A program made the translations under genes and the position numbers. The notes under the pieces were generated by a model. That model was not told where the DNA came from. It saw nothing but the letters and a program-made list of their open reading frames with translations, and made no database searches. Below are positions 60,895 to 64,000 of a stretch of 64,000 nt of DNA, piece after piece (within the stretch, counting starts at the first letter, position 1; the number at the start of each line of letters is the position of its first letter). Source of the DNA: Annona cherimola (lineage: Eukaryota > Streptophyta > Magnoliopsida > Magnoliales > Annonaceae); NCBI GenBank assembly GCA_030490835.1, contig CM059973.1, positions 88,557,641-88,621,640 of the forward strand, in the 5' to 3' direction.

Positions 60895-61560
60895 AATTAT
60901 AATCTACTTCACCCATTGTATTTAGAATTATATATTATATTATCATATCAATTTTTATTCCAACTGTATATGTGTATGGACCTCATCTGAAAATGGTACA
61001 AATTCAACGTAATAAAATAATTTAATGTAAATAACAACTTTGAAGTCGTTTTTTCAACAAGTAAACTATTTCCCATATAAGTTATATATGAATAAATATT
61101 ATATAAAGTATCAATACATTTAAATACATATAGAGCTTATTTTAGGCCAAATGCACCGTAAATTATGGTGCACACAAATACACATGAATATATCTCACAT
61201 ATATAAATAGAAAGTAATCAAGCGCATTCGGACTACACCATATATACTATGAAGCCCACTTGATCATAAATAAAAAAATCTATTTTACTCATTATATTTA
61301 GAATTATTCACTTAATGAGCACACTAATTTTTATTCAAATCCAACATGTGTATATTTTCCTTATTAAAATAGTACAACATCAATATAATAAAATGGTTCA
61401 ATGTTAATATTAAGTTTAAAGTGATATTTTCAACCTCTAAACCGTCTAAAGTATAATTTTTATATGAATAAATGATAGTATAAAGTATTATTACATTTTA
61501 ATATGTGAAGCCCATTTTGCAGCGAATACCACTGTAACTATGATGCAATCAATCTTCACA
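60895..61560. repeat. Dispersed repeat family C, two adjacent diverged copies
   Basis: The block order CCATTGTATTTAGAATTATA, CTGTATATGTGTATGGACCT, CGTAATAAAATAATTTAATG and GAATAAATATTATATAAAGT is repeated from about 61240 as CTCATTATATTTAGAATTAT, CCAACATGTGTATATTTTCC, ATATAATAAAATGGTTCAAT and GAATAAATGATAGTATAAAG. The two copies are in the same direction, about 345 bp apart. A third is at 43330-43640. Confidence 0.65.
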
Positions 61561-61694
61561 TGATGGGTTCTCTCTTTATCACATTTTCCCTACAAGAAAC
61601 CAACTTGATACACGGGAAATAAAAGAACTTGTGTTAGCTCCCTAGACAAAGATCAATGCGGTCGTCGTGATTGATAACTTGGAATTAAGATTGG

Positions 61695-61784
61695 CATGTT
61701 TCCGTGGGTAAAGTAAAATTCCAAGATCCAACCATGTTTCCGTGGGTAAAGTAAAATTCCAAGATCCAACCATGTTTCCGTGAG
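61695..61784. repeat. 38-bp tandem duplication
   Basis: CATGTTTCCGTGGGTAAAGT starts at 61695 and at 61733 and a partial third copy at 61771, giving a 38-bp period with near identity. Confidence 0.9.
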
Positions 61785-62160
61785 GACAAATAATATGCGA
61801 TACCGAACACAATTGTATATTATATGGCTCAGCGTATTAAAGGTATCAGAAGATTTTCAACGCAAGATTAAACCAATGTCCACAGAAAAGTTGCAAAAGC
61901 CATTCCAAGTAGTCTTTCTACTCTCCTTGCATAATCGATTCACATGCGACAGACGTGAAAAATCTCTACACTTTTTTTCTTAGCCCCAAAACAAAGTATC
62001 AATATCAGATGGTACACTACAGAGTCTAGCAAAATGGTGTTCAGAGATTTTAAGGCCTTGAGCCGGACTTAAACTGAACAAAAAGATAACACCACCAAGA
62101 GGTACATCTGTAATCCATAACCAGGAACTCCAAAACAACCACAGACAAACGCTGTATGAG
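61785..62160. other. 3' flank of the helicase gene
   Basis: The sequence next to the stop codon at 62161-62163 should be the 3' UTR of the minus-strand helicase. Nothing else is recognised. Confidence 0.4.
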
Positions 62161-63352
62161 TTAATTTCTAGGAACTAAACTTGCGGCTGTGGAATTACCA
62201 GCATCCTCCTCTTCGGGGATCAATCCTTCCTCTTCATCCTCTGCTTGGAAACCATTTCCTTTCTGAGGTGACAATCCCAACAGACCATTCGACTCTCTCA
62301 AATTATAGGGAGATCTCTCCTTGTCATTGTATGGTGATCGTGACCTCCCCCTTCCATTGTAGGGTGACCTTGATCTCTCCCTGTCAATGTAGGGCGACCG
62401 CAATTTCTCCCCTCCAATGTACCGTGAGTCTGATCTCTCCCTGCCATTATATGGCGAGCGTGACCTCTCCCTGTAGGGACTGGCAGAGCGAACAAGCTCA
62501 ACACAGTCGCTGACATCTTCCTCGGGATAGCATGATGACTCCCACTTTTTCCCATGAGGTGGAGCAGAATGGTCCACCGATTTATTATAAGTTGGCAGAC
62601 CGTTGGACCTGTTTAAAAGTGGAGAGGGCCTATGTGTGTGCTGAGTGCCAGTATGCCTATCATAACTGCGGCTGCGGCTTCTAGCATGGCTGTGGACAGC
62701 ACCTGATCCTTGCCCCTTCCTTGCAACTGGACTGGAGCTCCGACTTCTTCGTCGGCTCCTATCTCTGATTTGGCTGTCAATATTGTTGGGAGGGAAGCCC
62801 TTGTCAGGTCTTCCACGACCATCCGCCTCATACCCATTATGATGATGCCTGTTGATTCAAATGTTCACATAGTTATCTTCAATTCAGCTCAATTTATCAC
62901 AGGTGACTAATTAAAGGACAAATCCTTCATGGTGCTAAAATTTTGGCAAAGAATTATCATACCTGTCTTGAGGTTCATAGTCATCATGTCCTCGACCAAC
63001 ATGCCCTCTCTCAGGTCTGCCTGAAATCAGAGGTGCACCGCGCCCGCCTCTGCCTCCACGGCTAGAATCATCTCGGGCAGCAACATGAGATCGACTCTTA
63101 TCTCGAGCACCAGAAGCTGAACCCCACCGGTTTCGAATCTTTCCACCCCCACTGCGTAAAGCCATGTCCCGTACCTCAGAAGGAACTCGCTGGCCTGCAC
63201 CCTCAAGAACCTTAATGAGGTCCCTTGCATACTTGGCATCCTGTTCACAGAAAAAGGTGTATGCCAACCCAGTAGCACCAGCTCTTCCAGTCCTCCCAAT
63301 TCTGTGAACGTAGTCTTCAATTCCAGTGGGGAAATCATAATTGATTACCACC
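62161..63352 (-). CDS. DEAD-box RNA helicase, C-terminal part (DRH1/RH14-RH40-RH46 type), partial
   Basis: Only the last two coding exons lie in the window (62963-63352 and 62161-62848); the rest is beyond the right edge. Exon 1 here opens with [20 protein letters not shown] and continues with [20 protein letters not shown]. It thus holds helicase motif VI ([10 protein letters not shown]) near the end of the RecA-like domain 2. The stretch [20 protein letters not shown] and RGGRGGRG, followed by a large Arg/Ser-rich tail, matches the DRH1-like subgroup that usually has an N-terminal WW domain, which cannot be seen here. The last exon encodes about six degenerate repeats of the type [11 protein letters not shown] (62290-62490 on DNA) and an acidic end ([16 protein letters not shown]). 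ATP-dependent RNA unwinding is inferred from the family. The rest of the window to the right is intron. Confidence 0.9.
62290..62500 (-). repeat. Coding repeat of [14 protein letters not shown] units in the helicase tail
   Basis: A degenerate unit of about 10-11 codons (RSPYxxRERS) is repeated about six times. The DNA copies differ enough that this is old rather than a recent expansion. Confidence 0.8.
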
Positions 63353-64000
63353 CTGCATTAGAAATTATAAAAATAATCAAAAGGTTAAGGCATGGTTTAC
63401 AGATTCATCGATTTTGAATGCCAAAAAATATTTGTACGCAAGAAAATGAGTAATACCACCCACCAAATTTCAAGACACAAGGCACAAAAACAAGGCAAAC
63501 ACCCAAGTAGAGTAAAGTGAATATTGTATAAAACTAAATAAATAAATACTATATGGATGCAAATCACATGCGGCCAGCTGCAGTTGGTGCCCAACTACGT
63601 ACAGCCACAAATCAATTTTTTTCTAAGATATCCATGTATTTAAAAATCCAAAAAAAAAAATACACATTTCCAAAAAGGGTAAAGCTTAGTTTATAGATTA
63701 AAGACACCTAGATTAACAAGTTTATAGAAAAAATAAAAAATAAAAAATTTTGATTTGTGGCCAGCCTAAGTGGTTGGTCATAATATATACTATTCATAAG
63801 CATAAATAATAAAATTATGTAAATATATAACGTATTCCTACATCACAGCCATTATGAATAAAGATGACAGGAAATTTCTTTAATCAAGCATTTAAATGGA
63901 AAAGAAAATTGAAATTTAAAAACTCAAAACTCTTTTTAAGTGTTGGAAGTTTTATATATTTTCTAGCAAGTTCAATCAGGTGCACCTCAAGACTCAAAAA
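63353..64000 (-). other. Intron of the helicase gene, running off the window
   Basis: No further helicase exon is seen up to the edge; the motif V block that must precede VVINYDFP is absent. The segment at 63605-63775 resembles one half of fold-back MITE family A, with TTTAAAAATCC, then TTAAAGACACCTAGATTAAC and a TTTATAGAAAAAATAAAAAA tail. Confidence 0.6.

Noticed and set aside
62181..62513. 110-residue plus-strand open frame
   Set aside because: It is the reverse reading of the helicase repeat tail.

Overview
The window is nuclear DNA of a flowering plant. The evidence is spliced genes with GT-AG introns, a plastid-targeted translocator, a plant R2R3-MYB, AT-rich intergenic DNA and many short non-autonomous transposable elements. 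The gene codons are not GC-rich, which argues against a grass. I cannot name the species. No prokaryotic, organellar or viral gene block is visible.

Eight protein genes were assembled by reading exons and checking splice sites and phase; seven are complete and one runs off the right edge. From left to right: two tandem paralogues of an uncharacterised plant multi-pass membrane family (1585-6755 and 9042-14782, both minus); a UVR + ApaG-domain protein with a likely plastid transit peptide (18391-22963, minus); the 71-residue RNA polymerase subunit RPB10 (29157-32017, minus); the splicing-linked RRM protein RBM48 (33883-37208, minus); a plastid phosphoenolpyruvate/phosphate translocator (46655-51755, plus); a MYB98-type R2R3-MYB (56694-58717, minus); and the last two exons of a DRH1/RH14-RH40-RH46-type DEAD-box helicase (62161-63352, minus). 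They are unrelated housekeeping and regulatory genes, with no operon-like logic. Only the tandem pair is linked by origin.

The space between genes is built from small repeats. At 1-1000 there is an LTR-like block with a 62-bp tandem repeat. Several AT-rich fold-back MITE families recur. One MITE, at 44569-46452, is split near its centre by a 1.6-kb solo-LTR-like insertion. A tRNA-derived SINE occurs as two oppositely oriented copies (39777-40062 and 40942-41192), each flanked by about 15-bp target-site duplications, with other SINE-like units nearby. There are minisatellites at 52865-53330 and inside the solo LTR, and a 91-bp duplication in one arm of a fold-back at 55396-55950.

No clearly new biological system is evident. 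The more unusual observations are the exon-for-exon conserved tandem membrane-protein pair, the nested MITE/solo LTR, the SINE cluster and the number of fold-back elements.
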